DNA of 64,000 bases from Rhizobium mayense (GTDB taxonomy: Bacteria; Pseudomonadota; Alphaproteobacteria; Rhizobiales; Rhizobiaceae), in the NCBI RefSeq assembly GCF_030272705.1, contig NZ_JARFYM010000012.1, forward strand, positions 1 through 64,000. Reading direction: 5' to 3'. Below are positions 26,465 to 36,434 of the stretch, piece by piece; within the stretch, counting starts at the first letter, position 1; each line of letters starts with the position of its first letter. Below the pieces are notes generated by a model. That model had not been told where the DNA came from. It worked only from the letters and a program-made list of their open reading frames with translations, and ran no database searches. Position numbers and translations under genes: made by a program.

Positions 26465-27721
26465 ATGGCTGAGTTCAAATCCGATTTCCTGCGCACTCTG
26501 CAAGAGCGCGGCTTCATTCATCAGATTTCCGATGAAGCCGGCCTCGACGCTCTCTTCGCCAAGGAAACCGTGACGGCCTATATCGGTTTCGACCCGACGG
26601 CGCCGAGCCTGCACGCCGGCTCGCTGATCCAGATCATGATGCTGCATTGGCTGCAGGCGACCGGCCATCGCGCCGTGTCGCTGATGGGCGGCGGTACCGG
26701 CATGGTCGGCGATCCCTCCTTCAAGGAGGAATCGCGCCAGTTGATGACGATCGACACCATTGAAAGCAACATCGCCTCGATCAAGCGCGTCTTCTCCAAC
26801 TACCTCACATACGGCGAAGGCCCGAAAGATGCGTTGATGATCAACAACGCCGAGTGGCTGCGCTCGCTCAACTACCTCGAATTCCTGCGTGACGTCGGCC
26901 GGCACTTCTCGGTCAACCGCATGTTGTCCTTCGATAGCGTCAAGACGCGCCTGGACCGCGAGCAGTCGCTGTCCTTCCTTGAATTCAACTATATGATCCT
27001 GCAGGCCTATGATTTCGTCGAACTGGCCAAGCGCTACGACTGCCGCCTGCAGATGGGCGGTTCGGATCAGTGGGGCAACATCGTCAACGGCATCGATCTC
27101 GGTCACCGCATGGGGACGCCGCAGCTCTTCGCCCTCACCTCGCCGCTGCTGACCACTGCTTCCGGCGCCAAGATGGGCAAATCGGCCTCCGGTGCGGTCT
27201 GGCTGAACGCCGACCTGCTCTCGGCCTATGATTTCTGGCAGTACTGGCGCAACACCGAAGACGCGGACGTCTCCCGCTTCCTGAAGCTCTACACCACGCT
27301 ACCGATGGATGAGATTGCTCGCCTTTCCGCGCTCGCCGGCACAGAGATCAACGAGGTCAAGAAGATCCTGGCGACGGAAGTCACGGCCATCCTGCACGGC
27401 CGCGAGGCTGCCGAACTTGCTGCCGAAACGGCGCGCAAGACATTCGAGGAAGGTGGTCTTTCCGAGAACCTGCCGTCCGTCGATGTCCCCGCTTCCGAGC
27501 TCGATGCAGGCATCGGCCTGCTGTCGCTTATCGTGCGAGCCGGCCTGGCAGGCTCGAACGGTGAAGCCCGCCGCCATGTCCAGGGCGGCGCCGTGCGCAT
27601 CAATGATCAGGCGATCAGCGACGAACGCAAGGTGATCGGCAGCGGCGAAGTGACCTCTGACGGCGTCATCAAGCTGTCGCTCGGCAAGAAGAAGCACATC
27701 CTGATCCGCCCCGCCGCTTGA
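26465..27721 (+). CDS. tyrS: Tyrosyl-tRNA synthetase
   Basis: A 418-residue class I aminoacyl-tRNA synthetase charging tRNA-Tyr. The HIGH-like motif is LHAGS, the KMSKS loop is KMGKS followed by ASGAVWL, and QMGGSDQWGNI is the tyrosine pocket region. A C-terminal S4 domain (RRHVQGGAVRINDQAI) binds tRNA. Length and layout fit the bacterial enzyme. The start at 26465 gives MAEFKSDFLRTLQERG; the longer frame to 26381 is not family sequence. The 287 bases upstream hold no other gene and should contain its promoter. Confidence 0.97.
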   Translation: MAEFKSDFLRTLQERGFIHQISDEAGLDALFAKETVTAYIGFDPTAPSLHAGSLIQIMMLHWLQATGHRAVSLMGGGTGMVGDPSFKEESRQLMTIDTIESNIASIKRVFSNYLTYGEGPKDALMINNAEWLRSLNYLEFLRDVGRHFSVNRMLSFDSVKTRLDREQSLSFLEFNYMILQAYDFVELAKRYDCRLQMGGSDQWGNIVNGIDLGHRMGTPQLFALTSPLLTTASGAKMGKSASGAVWLNADLLSAYDFWQYWRNTEDADVSRFLKLYTTLPMDEIARLSALAGTEINEVKKILATEVTAILHGREAAELAAETARKTFEEGGLSENLPSVDVPASELDAGIGLLSLIVRAGLAGSNGEARRHVQGGAVRINDQAISDERKVIGSGEVTSDGVIKLSLGKKKHILIRPAA

Positions 27722-27743
27722 GCGGACCTGCGGAACTAACAAA

Positions 27744-27780
27744 CGAGAAGCCGGCGCACTCCGCCGGCTTCTCGCGTTTT
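27744..27780 (+). terminator. Rho-independent terminator of tyrS
   Basis: A 12-pair stem (CGAGAAGCCGGC with GCCGGCTTCTCG) with a seven-base loop, followed by CGTTTT, lies 22 bases after the tyrS stop. Confidence 0.9.
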
Positions 27781-27926
27781 CAGCGATCTCAGCAGTCATG
27801 CTCCGGGCAGCCGTTTGCCAAGCTATATTGACGGACTGGCGATACCGCAGGCAATTTGATACGCGGTCATGTCGGATTGCGCCCCTCTCATTCGTCTTCT
27901 GTTAAGATCAACTCAGGAGGTGAGCC

Positions 27927-28253
27927 ATGGACGAACTGCCGGTGATCAAAACGAGGCGCAAAGGCAGAAGCCTTATGCAACGGATGCTGATTCCATCCGA
28001 GAAAATGGTTGTCGCGGCGCTAAGGGCGGCCCCTCCAGGCGAATTGTCTGATGTTGGGGATATAAGACGAGCGCTCGCCAGAGAATACGGGGCGGATGCC
28101 TGCTGCCCAGTGACCGTTCAGCGACACTTGGTGCAGATCAGTCAAGACGGAACCGCGCCGTTTTGGCGAGTCGTAGACCCTGATCGCCCATTTGCCCGAC
28201 GCATGATCGGTGGGCCGGAACGCATACGCGAGCGGTTGGCGGGCGAAAAATGA
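27927..28253 (+). CDS. Hypothetical protein, possible MGMT-related winged-helix domain
   Basis: A 108-residue protein with a very strong ribosome site (AGGAGGTGA at 27915-27923, three bases before the ATG), so it is surely translated. After a basic start (KTRRKGRS), residues 24-80 read as a compact helical domain: PSEKMVVAALRAAPPGELSDVGDIRRALAREYGADACCPVTV, then PFWRVVD. The order of conserved-looking elements recalls the DNA-binding half of O6-alkylguanine transferase-like proteins (GEL-SVGDIR, CP-T, P-WRVV), but the PCHR alkyl-acceptor motif is missing. Function is not assigned. It stands alone between tyrS and a convergent AsmA-type gene. Confidence 0.7.
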   Translation: MDELPVIKTRRKGRSLMQRMLIPSEKMVVAALRAAPPGELSDVGDIRRALAREYGADACCPVTVQRHLVQISQDGTAPFWRVVDPDRPFARRMIGGPERIRERLAGEK

Positions 28254-28361
28254 TCCGCTTTCTCCGGGGAATATGAGAAGGCGGCGCATTCGTGAAAGCG
28301 GTCCGAGAGCGGCGCGGCCGTGATCGAGTGGCAGACCGCGGCCAATACTTCGGGCGCTAAC

Positions 28362-31300
28362 TCAAAATTCGAAGATCTGGCGGAACACGCCCGGCGCGAT
28401 GATTGACAGCGGGTTGATCTGCAGGTTCGGCTTATCGAAATTGCCGGTAAGCCTGAACGTGATGCCGATCAGGCCGCGGTCGCTGCCATTGCCGAGGATG
28501 AAACCGACGATTGGCACTTCCGCGAACAGGCGGTTGAGGCCGTAGGCGGGCATGAAGGTGCCGGTCAGGTCCATATTGCCGTTTGCGTCCTTGACGGTGC
28601 CCTGGAAGGTGGCGCCCACCTGCACGCCGCGGACCACACCATTTTCCACCGCGAGCGCCCCATCGCGCAGCACCAGTCGTGCGAAGCCGCGCTCGAAACT
28701 CTGCGAGCGCGTGTCGATGTTTTGTTTGACGGCGGAATTCAGGCTCTGGCCGTTCCTCCCGCTCGGCGTAGAGACGATGGTCGAGAGCTTCTTTTCGTCG
28801 ATGATGGCAAAGTTGCGGATATCGAGCGATCCGTCCCAGGCATCCGGCCCCGTGGAGCGCAGTGACAGGTTCAGCAGGCCGCCTCTCAGGTGCTTGTAGA
28901 GGTCGGCAAAACGCGCCACGGCGCCGGCATCACCGCTCGTGATGCGAATGGTGCCGCCGTCTCCGCCCTTGCTCATCTGGCTGACGACAGCCTCGCCGCT
29001 GCGGGTGAGGCCGGAAAAATCCGCCGCTACGGTGCGGCCACCCATGATCGAATAGACGCCCTTGAGATTGCTGATCGACTCATCGTTGAAGCCGACGACC
29101 CTGTCGAGATTGGCGTGGATTATGGCACCGGACGAATCGCCCTTGTCGTCGCCTTTGCCACTTGACGACGTCTTCAACCGCGCCAGCACCGGGCGCAGAT
29201 CGGCAGAATTACCGGCAACGGAGATGTCGTAGCCGCCGCTTTTGCCGCGCTTGATCGACAGGGCGAAATCGTCGAGCGCAGAGAGCTTGACGCTATCGAA
29301 GCTTGCCGACGACAGGCCGCCCTTGCTGATGACGAGATCGCCGCTGACCCCGAAACCGTCGCCTTTGAGGACGAAATCTTTCAGCGTCGTCTGACTTTCC
29401 GGCCCGGAAGCCTCGAACTGGGCGCTGGCGGGAATGCCGCTGCCCTTTGACCAGCCCACCCACGGCACCGTCAAAGCCGCCTTGCCGAGATCGACCTTGA
29501 CGCCCTGGCGATCGTCGTCGATGCGCGTGAGCTCAATTTTGACCGGGCCGTCGACAATATCGTTTAGGCCCGGAAGGACGGCGTTGCGCTGGGTGTCGGT
29601 CAGCGTGGCGGTGATCACACGGCTGCGTTTGACCGACGATTTGTCGTCCGTCGGTTCGACCATATCGATCTGCGCAGGTATTCCATCGATCTGTGCCTGG
29701 GCATTCAGATGCACGGCCTGAGGGTCCGCGTCGATCTCACCGGTGAGATTGGAGATCTTGCGATTGTTCATCGGCTTTAGCAGATCGACGTCGTCGAGCT
29801 GCAAGTTCGCCTTCCAGACCGGCGGTGGCGGTTTCTGGTCGCTGAGCAGGCCGATCGTGGCATCGACCTTGGCGACGATCTTGCCGTTGAAATTCTCCGG
29901 CTTGAACTCTGTTCTCTGCAGCACCTGCAACGGCTTGTAAGTCAATAACTCGCCGATGGAATCGCCGCTGCCTGATATGTCGAGCTTTAGCTCGGCCATC
30001 AGCGGCTTGTCGTATGTCGAGGGAATTGAGAAATTGCTATCGCTCAGCGTTATCGAACGGCCAGTTGGGAAATAGGAGGTGCCCTTGGCGATATCGACGC
30101 TCATTGTCGGGCCGGTCAGATCGAAATGCGCCTTCGTATCCCGGATCGGCGGAATTTCGCCCGGCACGTCGAGACGGGCGTCGTCGATATCGAAGGCGAT
30201 ATGCAGCTCGTTCTTTCCAAGTTGCAGCTTGCCCGTCTGCGCCGCCAGCGCCAGTCGTCCGGCGGGGATGAAAACTGAGATGACCCCGTTGCTCACCGTA
30301 CCGCCGAAAAGATTGCCTTCCACCCAGGCCCGAGGCTTCGAAGCCATCCAGAACGGCCAGAGCTGCTTGATCGCGGTCGTATCGAGCTTGTCCGCACGGC
30401 CGCCGAAGCTGATCTCCGGGGAACTGTCGCCAAGTTTCATGTGCAGGGAGCCGAACAGCGCCCCTAGCGGCGTCGAGATGCCGAGATTTTGGAATTGCAG
30501 TTCCTTGGTCGCCGCCAGAAAACGTCCCGTCGCCTGCCCGTCGAAGCTGACCGGCTGCTCACCGGAAATGGCAGATGCCGCCGTGCCGCCGCGGATCAGG
30601 AAGTCGATGCCGAAACCTTTGCCGGCATTGGCGTCGATGCGGTCCAGATCGATCAGCCCGCCGGAAAACGGCACCATAGTGCCGACGAATTGCACTTTCG
30701 AAGGAGCGATTTCGAGCGTCTGATGATCGAAGTTATAGGCTAGGTTGATGTTGGCCTGCGTCAGATCCTCCTGGTCGCGGTCCATGTAAAAGGTGCCAGG
30801 CTGGACGTCTATAGAGGCATTGAGCTTCGGATCGATGCCTGTACCGCCGCGAGCGGCAGTGATTGTCATGCCGGCGAAACTCATGATGCCCTGGCGCGGT
30901 GTACCGTTCTGATCATAGGCCATCGTCAGCGGCTTCAGGTCGAGATTGGTGAGCTTGGCAGTCAGCGATGAGCTGCGGCCGGCCTCCTGCTGATCGGCGC
31001 GCACGTCGAGTGTCGCGACGGAGCCGTTGACCGCCACCTGTCCATAAAGGCGCAAAGACGTCGGCCCGCTGCGTTCGAAGGTGAGGCTATCGACCACGAG
31101 CGAGATCGGATCGCCCTCGCGGCGCGCCAGCTTGACAGTAAAGCCGGAAATGCGCACCGAATTCGTGCCGCCGCGCTCGACGAAACGCTGCAGGAAATCG
31201 AGATTGTCGAAAGCTGAATCCAACGCCTGCGGCAGCGCATCGACGCGAAGAGCCGTCATGTCGACGGGATCGCCCTGGGGCAACAGCGATGTATCGAGTG

Positions 31301-31778
31301 CAATGCCTTCCGCTGCCACAGAGGCTACTTCGACACGTCCTTCGACGAGAGCCAGAGGATCGAGCACCATGCTGACCGCCGACATAGTCGACAAATGCTT
31401 GCCACTTTCCTGGTCCACCACATTGACGTCACGGGCTTCGAGCTCAAGCCGCAGGCTGGGCGTGAAACGCACCACGGTCGAACCGACTTCCGCCTTGTAG
31501 CGCGGGCCGATCGCCCGATCGAGCGCAAGCTGCGCCTTCTGTGACAGGGGTTGATCGAAAACGCCGCCCTCGATCGTGGCGATAACTGCGCCGAGGATCA
31601 CGGCGAGAAAGGCGATAAAGACGAGGGTGATGCGGCAGACATGCCAAACATGCGAGCGACTGCGGCGGGCAGGCTCGGGGACATGGACGATCAAAGGGTC
31701 GTCGACCTGAGCCGAAGGCAGGTGGTCGAGCGAGACGAGATCCTTTTTGCGGAATGTAACCTTTTCGCCTCGGATCAC
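28362..31778 (-). CDS. Large AsmA/DUF3971-type envelope protein (YhdP-like)
   Basis: A 1138-residue protein anchored by one helix near residues 40-60 (RITLVFIAFLAVILGAVIA) with a long periplasmic part. The DUF3971 and AsmA-like C-terminal domains are recognisable (VRFTPSLRLELEARDVNV near the start, GAVARFADLYKHLRGGLLNLSLRS and the LTGTFMPAYGLNRLFAEVPIVGFILG segment near the end). Family members such as YhdP are bridge-like proteins for phospholipid traffic to the outer membrane. The start is uncertain: GTG at 31778 is chosen because it follows an AGGGA, and the open frame runs further into the divergent bcp gene. It is divergent from bcp. Confidence 0.83.
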   Translation of the reverse strand: MIRGEKVTFRKKDLVSLDHLPSAQVDDPLIVHVPEPARRSRSHVWHVCRITLVFIAFLAVILGAVIATIEGGVFDQPLSQKAQLALDRAIGPRYKAEVGSTVVRFTPSLRLELEARDVNVVDQESGKHLSTMSAVSMVLDPLALVEGRVEVASVAAEGIALDTSLLPQGDPVDMTALRVDALPQALDSAFDNLDFLQRFVERGGTNSVRISGFTVKLARREGDPISLVVDSLTFERSGPTSLRLYGQVAVNGSVATLDVRADQQEAGRSSSLTAKLTNLDLKPLTMAYDQNGTPRQGIMSFAGMTITAARGGTGIDPKLNASIDVQPGTFYMDRDQEDLTQANINLAYNFDHQTLEIAPSKVQFVGTMVPFSGGLIDLDRIDANAGKGFGIDFLIRGGTAASAISGEQPVSFDGQATGRFLAATKELQFQNLGISTPLGALFGSLHMKLGDSSPEISFGGRADKLDTTAIKQLWPFWMASKPRAWVEGNLFGGTVSNGVISVFIPAGRLALAAQTGKLQLGKNELHIAFDIDDARLDVPGEIPPIRDTKAHFDLTGPTMSVDIAKGTSYFPTGRSITLSDSNFSIPSTYDKPLMAELKLDISGSGDSIGELLTYKPLQVLQRTEFKPENFNGKIVAKVDATIGLLSDQKPPPPVWKANLQLDDVDLLKPMNNRKISNLTGEIDADPQAVHLNAQAQIDGIPAQIDMVEPTDDKSSVKRSRVITATLTDTQRNAVLPGLNDIVDGPVKIELTRIDDDRQGVKVDLGKAALTVPWVGWSKGSGIPASAQFEASGPESQTTLKDFVLKGDGFGVSGDLVISKGGLSSASFDSVKLSALDDFALSIKRGKSGGYDISVAGNSADLRPVLARLKTSSSGKGDDKGDSSGAIIHANLDRVVGFNDESISNLKGVYSIMGGRTVAADFSGLTRSGEAVVSQMSKGGDGGTIRITSGDAGAVARFADLYKHLRGGLLNLSLRSTGPDAWDGSLDIRNFAIIDEKKLSTIVSTPSGRNGQSLNSAVKQNIDTRSQSFERGFARLVLRDGALAVENGVVRGVQVGATFQGTVKDANGNMDLTGTFMPAYGLNRLFAEVPIVGFILGNGSDRGLIGITFRLTGNFDKPNLQINPLSIIAPGVFRQIFEF

Positions 31779-31909
31779 TCCCGTGCGTCCCTTTCGTTTT
31801 TTTGCAATTTTGTTGGTGACGCTGCGTCCGATGTGGACGGCATACCGGTGCAGTATATATGCCTGCAACTTAGTGTCATCCAAAATCCCGGCAAAAGAAA
31901 GGTTTTCCC

Positions 31910-32392
31910 GTGACCGAAATCCGTACGGTTGAGTTGGGCATCGGCGACCAAGCCCCATATTTCGATCTTCCGCGTGACGGTGGCGGTCGTGTGCGCCTTC
32001 CAGATTTTGCCGGCAAGCCATTCGTGCTGTTCTTCTACCCGAAGGATGATACGACTGCATGCACTGCCGAATCGGTTTCCTTCACCGCGCACGCGGCGGA
32101 TTTCGAAAAGGCGGGCGCTGCCATCCTCGGCATCTCGCCGGATTCGGTCCGGAGCCATGACAAATTCGTCAAAAAGCACGCCCTTTCCGTTCCCCTCGCC
32201 TCCGATGAGGAGAAGATCGCGGCCGAAGCCTATGGCGTCTGGCGGCAAAAGAGCATGTATGGCAGGACCTTCATGGGCGTCGTGCGCTCGACCTTTCTGA
32301 TCGGAGCGGACGGCAAGATCGTAAGGATCTGGGACAAGGTCAAGGTGGGAGGCCATGCGCAAGACGTCTTGGCCGCGGTCAAGGAGCTCTGA
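31910..32392 (+). CDS. bcp: Peroxiredoxin, Bcp/PrxQ family, single cysteine
   Basis: A 160-residue thioredoxin-fold peroxidase that reduces hydroperoxides. The peroxidatic cysteine is Cys51 in FYPKDDTTACTAES, the usual position of the Bcp active site. It is the only cysteine in the protein: the resolving cysteine five residues later, common in this family, is a valine, so the enzyme must work as a 1-Cys type with an outside thiol. The start is GTG at 31910 with AAAGG seven bases before it. Its stop overlaps the start of the next gene by one base (TGATG). Confidence 0.93.
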   Translation: MTEIRTVELGIGDQAPYFDLPRDGGGRVRLPDFAGKPFVLFFYPKDDTTACTAESVSFTAHAADFEKAGAAILGISPDSVRSHDKFVKKHALSVPLASDEEKIAAEAYGVWRQKSMYGRTFMGVVRSTFLIGADGKIVRIWDKVKVGGHAQDVLAAVKEL

Positions 32393-33234
32393 TGCCTGTG
32401 AGCATGCCGATGGAAATCGAGGCCATCACCTCGCTGCGGGGCGGCGCAATCGCCGCCATCTGCTCGGCCGATCTCGACCGCAAGACAGCGCTTGCCCAGG
32501 AATCGGCGACTCGCTGGTTTGCGCGCACCCTGTCACTGCGCTCGCCCCTCGACCCGGCACCGCCCGTTCGACCCGGCCGGCCGGAAAAGCCGGAACTGGT
32601 TCCTCCGAAGCATATGGAGAAGCGCTCGCTGCATACGGTCAAGGGACGTATCGCTCTGCTGCACGCGATCGCCCATATCGAGCTCAACGCGGTTGATCTG
32701 GCACTCGATATCGTCGCGCGCTTCGCGACCGAGCCGGTGCCCAATTCCTTTTTTGATGGCTGGATGCAGGTCGCCTTCGAGGAAGCCAAGCATTTCCGCA
32801 TGGTGCGGACGCGTCTGCGCGACCTTGGCGCCGATTACGGCGATCTCCCTGCCCATGATGGCCTTTGGCAAGCCGCGCACGCAACCCGCAATGATCTCAC
32901 CGCCCGGCTCGCCGTCGTGCCGCTTATTCTCGAAGCCCGCGGTCTCGACGTGACGCCGGCGCTGCAAGCGAAAATGCGCGAGACCGGCGATATGGAGAGC
33001 GCTGCTGTCCTCGACGTCATCTACAATGATGAAAAGGGGCATGTCGCCGTCGGCGCCAAATGGTTCCGCTTTCTCTGTGCGCGCGAGCGGCGCGATCCGG
33101 CACGTGCGTTTCAGGAGCTGGTGCGCGCCAATTTCCGCGGTTCGCTGAAAGCGCCGTTCAACGATATCGCTCGCGCCGAAGCCGGTCTAACCCCCTCCTT
33201 TTACCGCTCGCTTACGTCCACAAGCAATTCCTAA
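32392..33234 (+). CDS. DUF455 ferritin-like protein
   Basis: A 280-residue protein of the DUF455 family with a ferritin-like four-helix domain. Likely metal ligands are in HAIAHIELNAVDLALD, AFEEAKHFRMV, LEARGLDVTP and IYNDEKGHVAVG, the E-x-x-H pattern of di-iron carboxylate proteins. Activity is unknown. It is translationally coupled to bcp, which fits a role in oxidant or metal handling, though this is only context. No signal peptide is seen. Confidence 0.88.
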   Translation: MPVSMPMEIEAITSLRGGAIAAICSADLDRKTALAQESATRWFARTLSLRSPLDPAPPVRPGRPEKPELVPPKHMEKRSLHTVKGRIALLHAIAHIELNAVDLALDIVARFATEPVPNSFFDGWMQVAFEEAKHFRMVRTRLRDLGADYGDLPAHDGLWQAAHATRNDLTARLAVVPLILEARGLDVTPALQAKMRETGDMESAAVLDVIYNDEKGHVAVGAKWFRFLCARERRDPARAFQELVRANFRGSLKAPFNDIARAEAGLTPSFYRSLTSTSNS

Positions 33235-33351
33235 CATACTAAACTATAAGAGTTTTTTTGTTTTCTAGGGTTGAAGTAGAAAGTAATCGTTAACCATAAT
33301 TCCGTGTAGTTCCTAAATGGATGCCAAGAGGTATCGATTGGGAGATTCTCG

Positions 33352-34719
33352 GTGACAACCAAGCCTCAGAACCGGGTTTTCGGCGAGCAGAAACGGCAGC
33401 ACACCATCATTGTGGCGAGCGGCGATACGGTGCGCCACATGACTGTGCGCCCGTGGACGACGGCGCTTGCCGTCTGCCTCGTCGGTGTCTTTTCGATCGG
33501 CTATCTCCTTGCCACCTCCTATCTTGTGCTGCGCGATGATCTGATTGGCGCCACCATGGCCCGGCAGGCGCGCATGCAATATGATTACGAGGACCGCATC
33601 GCGGCGTTGCGCGCGCAGGTCGACCGTGTGACGTCGCGTCAGCTTCTCGACCAGCAGGTGGTCGAAGAAAAAGTCGACAAGCTGATGGAGCAGCAGCAGG
33701 CTTTGTCCTCGCGCCACGGTAAGCTCGATGCGCTGCTGGACCGCGCCGAAAATTCCGGCCTGATGAACAAGGATGCGCCCCCTGGCGCAAGCGCGGCGGT
33801 AGCCAAAGGCGATCACGCAGACAAGGGCGATCATGCGGAGCTGACGGGAGGGCTGAAATCGATCGAGAAGCTTCTATCGAGCGGCAAGCCTGCCGATGCT
33901 ACTCCCGACAATTCCACCCTCGCCTACGTTCCGGCGCCTGAAACCGTTGCCGATCGGGCAGACCGGGTGTTCTCGAAGGTCACATTGTCGCTGAAACATA
34001 TCGAACAGGATCAATTGACCCGCGTGCGGCATCTGACCACTGGCGCATCGGAGACGGCCGATGACATCCAGTCGATCATGCAGAATGTCGGCGTCAAGGT
34101 TCCGACCGTGATGGCCAGCGCTGAAAGCAAGGACGATGATCCCGTGAACGACGATGGGGGCGTTGGAGGTCCTTACGTCGCGCCGGAGAATGTCGATCAA
34201 TTCGATCAGTCCATGTCCGACCTCGACACGGCTTTGACGCGCCTGGAGACCGTACGCGGTGCAGCCGAAAGCCTACCCTTTCGCAATCCTGCGCCGGGCA
34301 AGCTGATCACCAGCCCCTTCGGCAACCGCAAGGATCCCTTCTTCGGCAAGCTGGCGCTGCATACCGGCACCGATTTCCATTTCAATACCGGGGAGAAGGT
34401 CAAAGCCACGGCGCCCGGCAGGGTCGTGTCCGCCGGCTGGGCCGGCGGTTATGGCAACATGGTCGAGATAGACCATGGCGATGGCATCTCTACGCGTTAC
34501 GGCCACATGGCGGAAATTCTGGTCAAACCCGGCGATACGGTGAAGACCGGCGATTCCATCGGCCTGGCCGGCAGCACGGGACGCTCGACCGGGACGCATC
34601 TTCATTATGAAGTCCGTGAGAACGGCCATCCGATCGACCCGATGTATTTCATCAATGCGGGCACGAAGCTCGCAAGTTACATTAGCGGCCTTGGTACAAT
34701 TTCGCCGCGAGAATTGTGA
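33352..34719 (+). CDS. M23/LytM-family peptidoglycan endopeptidase
   Basis: A 455-residue protein with a single N-terminal membrane anchor (about 36-62), a charged coiled-coil region (about 70-130), a low-complexity linker and a C-terminal LytM domain (about 315-430). The zinc site is visible as HTGTDF (His near 337) and HLHYEV (His near 415-417), with SPFGNRKDPF typical of the domain entry. It should cut peptide cross-links in the periplasm and take part in cell-wall growth. Start is GTG at 33352 with GGAG seven bases upstream. The 117-base AT-rich gap upstream probably holds its promoter. Confidence 0.92.
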   Translation: MTTKPQNRVFGEQKRQHTIIVASGDTVRHMTVRPWTTALAVCLVGVFSIGYLLATSYLVLRDDLIGATMARQARMQYDYEDRIAALRAQVDRVTSRQLLDQQVVEEKVDKLMEQQQALSSRHGKLDALLDRAENSGLMNKDAPPGASAAVAKGDHADKGDHAELTGGLKSIEKLLSSGKPADATPDNSTLAYVPAPETVADRADRVFSKVTLSLKHIEQDQLTRVRHLTTGASETADDIQSIMQNVGVKVPTVMASAESKDDDPVNDDGGVGGPYVAPENVDQFDQSMSDLDTALTRLETVRGAAESLPFRNPAPGKLITSPFGNRKDPFFGKLALHTGTDFHFNTGEKVKATAPGRVVSAGWAGGYGNMVEIDHGDGISTRYGHMAEILVKPGDTVKTGDSIGLAGSTGRSTGTHLHYEVRENGHPIDPMYFINAGTKLASYISGLGTISPREL

Positions 34720-34902
34720 CAAACGAGCAACAAATCTGGCGCTAATCTAAAAATTGCGTTATCTATTGCTTTGAAGCTTTCTGAAGCGCCCGCTTTCCTT
34801 GACTTAGCGGGTATTTGGTTTTATGTCGCGCTGCATCGCGGCATGCTTGAGCGTGTCGACTCACGAGTGTTCGACCGAACCGGAACGGAAATAGTTTTCC
34901 CT

Positions 34903-36420
34903 TTGACAACATTTGCTGACCTTGGCCTGAGCCAAAAAGTCCTATCCGCGGTTACAGACGCGGGCTACACCACACCGACTCCCATCCAGGCCGGCGCAAT
35001 TCCTTTTGCGCTGCAGCGTCGCGATATCTGCGGCATCGCCCAGACGGGTACCGGCAAGACCGCCTCATTCGTTCTGCCGATGCTGACGCTGCTGGAAAAG
35101 GGCCGCGCCCGTGCGCGCATGCCCCGCACTCTGATCCTCGAGCCGACGCGCGAACTCGCAGCACAGGTTGCCGAGAATTTCGAGAAATACGGCAAGAACC
35201 ATCGCCTGAACATCGCTCTGCTGATCGGCGGTGTCTCCTTCGAAGACCAAGACCGCAAGCTGGAGCGCGGCGCCGATGTGCTGATCTGCACGCCCGGCCG
35301 GCTGCTCGACCATTTCGAGCGCGGCAAGCTTTTGATGAGCGCCGTCGAAATCTTCGTCATCGACGAAGCCGACCGTATGCTCGACATGGGCTTCATTCCG
35401 GATATCGAGCGCATAGCCAAGCTCATTCCCTTCACGCGCCAGACGCTGTTCTTCTCGGCCACGATGCCGGGCGAAATCCAGAAGCTGGCGGATCGCTTCC
35501 TGCAAAATCCGGAGCGAGTCGAAGTCGCCAAACCGGCCTCGACGGCAAAGACCGTCACGCAGCGTTTCGTCGCCTCGCACGGCAAGGACTACGAGAAGCG
35601 TGCCACCTTGCGCGACCTTATCCGCTCGCAGACCGATCTGAAGAACGCCATCATCTTCTGCAATCGCAAGAAGGATGTCGCAGACCTTTTCCGCTCGCTG
35701 GAACGCCACGGTTTCTCGGTCGGCGCGCTGCATGGCGATATGGATCAGCGTTCGCGTACGACGATGCTGCAGAATTTCCGGGACGGCAATATCCAGCTCC
35801 TCGTCGCTTCTGACGTCGCGGCGCGCGGCCTTGATCTTCCCGATGTCGGCCACGTTTTCAATTTCGATGTTCCGATCCATTCGGAAGATTATGTCCACCG
35901 TATCGGCCGCACCGGCCGCGCCGGTCGCTCGGGCGCCGCTTTCACCATCGTGACGAAGCGCGATACCAAACATGCCGATGCAATCGAAAAGCTGATCGGC
36001 GAAAATGTCGAATGGCTGAATGGCGACCTGTCGTCGCTGCCGCCGGCTGAAGAAAGCCGGGACGACGACCGTTCTTCTCGTCGTCGCGACTCCAAAAGCA
36101 GAGGCCGCGACCGGGATCGCAGCCGCGGAGGCCGCAACGCCTCGAGTCATAAATCTGATATCGACGTCGAGGATAATGATGTCGACGTGATCGAAGCAGC
36201 ACCAGCAAAGGCCGAAAGCGTGAGAAACGAGCGCAAGTCTGAGAACAACAACAAGTCCAACAACGGTTCTCGTAGCAACCACCGGCCCTTCCCTGCTGCC
36301 AATGACGACAATCGCGAGCGCCGCAATCGCTATCGCGATCAGGACGACGGCCCGACCCCGGTCGGCTTCGGCGACGACATCCCCGCCTTCATGCTGATCG
36401 TCGCCAACGCCAAGGGCTGA
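34903..36420 (+). CDS. DEAD-box ATP-dependent RNA helicase
   Basis: A roughly 505-residue RhlE-type helicase. In order are the Q motif (PTPIQAGAIPFAL), motif I AQTGTGKT, Ia PTRELA, Ib TPGRLLDH, motif II DEAD (VIDEADRML), motif III SAT, and the C-terminal domain with motif V ARGLDLPDV and VI HRIGRTGRAGR. The tail (about 380-490) is Arg/Asp/Asn-rich and disordered, ending in GFGDDIPAFMLI, common in alphaproteobacterial members. The start is uncertain: TTG at 34903 gives the family entry MTTFADLGLSQKVL, but upstream in-frame starts at 34843 (ATG) and 34771 (TTG) are possible. Confidence 0.9.
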   Translation: MTTFADLGLSQKVLSAVTDAGYTTPTPIQAGAIPFALQRRDICGIAQTGTGKTASFVLPMLTLLEKGRARARMPRTLILEPTRELAAQVAENFEKYGKNHRLNIALLIGGVSFEDQDRKLERGADVLICTPGRLLDHFERGKLLMSAVEIFVIDEADRMLDMGFIPDIERIAKLIPFTRQTLFFSATMPGEIQKLADRFLQNPERVEVAKPASTAKTVTQRFVASHGKDYEKRATLRDLIRSQTDLKNAIIFCNRKKDVADLFRSLERHGFSVGALHGDMDQRSRTTMLQNFRDGNIQLLVASDVAARGLDLPDVGHVFNFDVPIHSEDYVHRIGRTGRAGRSGAAFTIVTKRDTKHADAIEKLIGENVEWLNGDLSSLPPAEESRDDDRSSRRRDSKSRGRDRDRSRGGRNASSHKSDIDVEDNDVDVIEAAPAKAESVRNERKSENNNKSNNGSRSNHRPFPAANDDNRERRNRYRDQDDGPTPVGFGDDIPAFMLIVANAKG

Positions 36421-36434
36421 TAGGGCCAGGCGGC

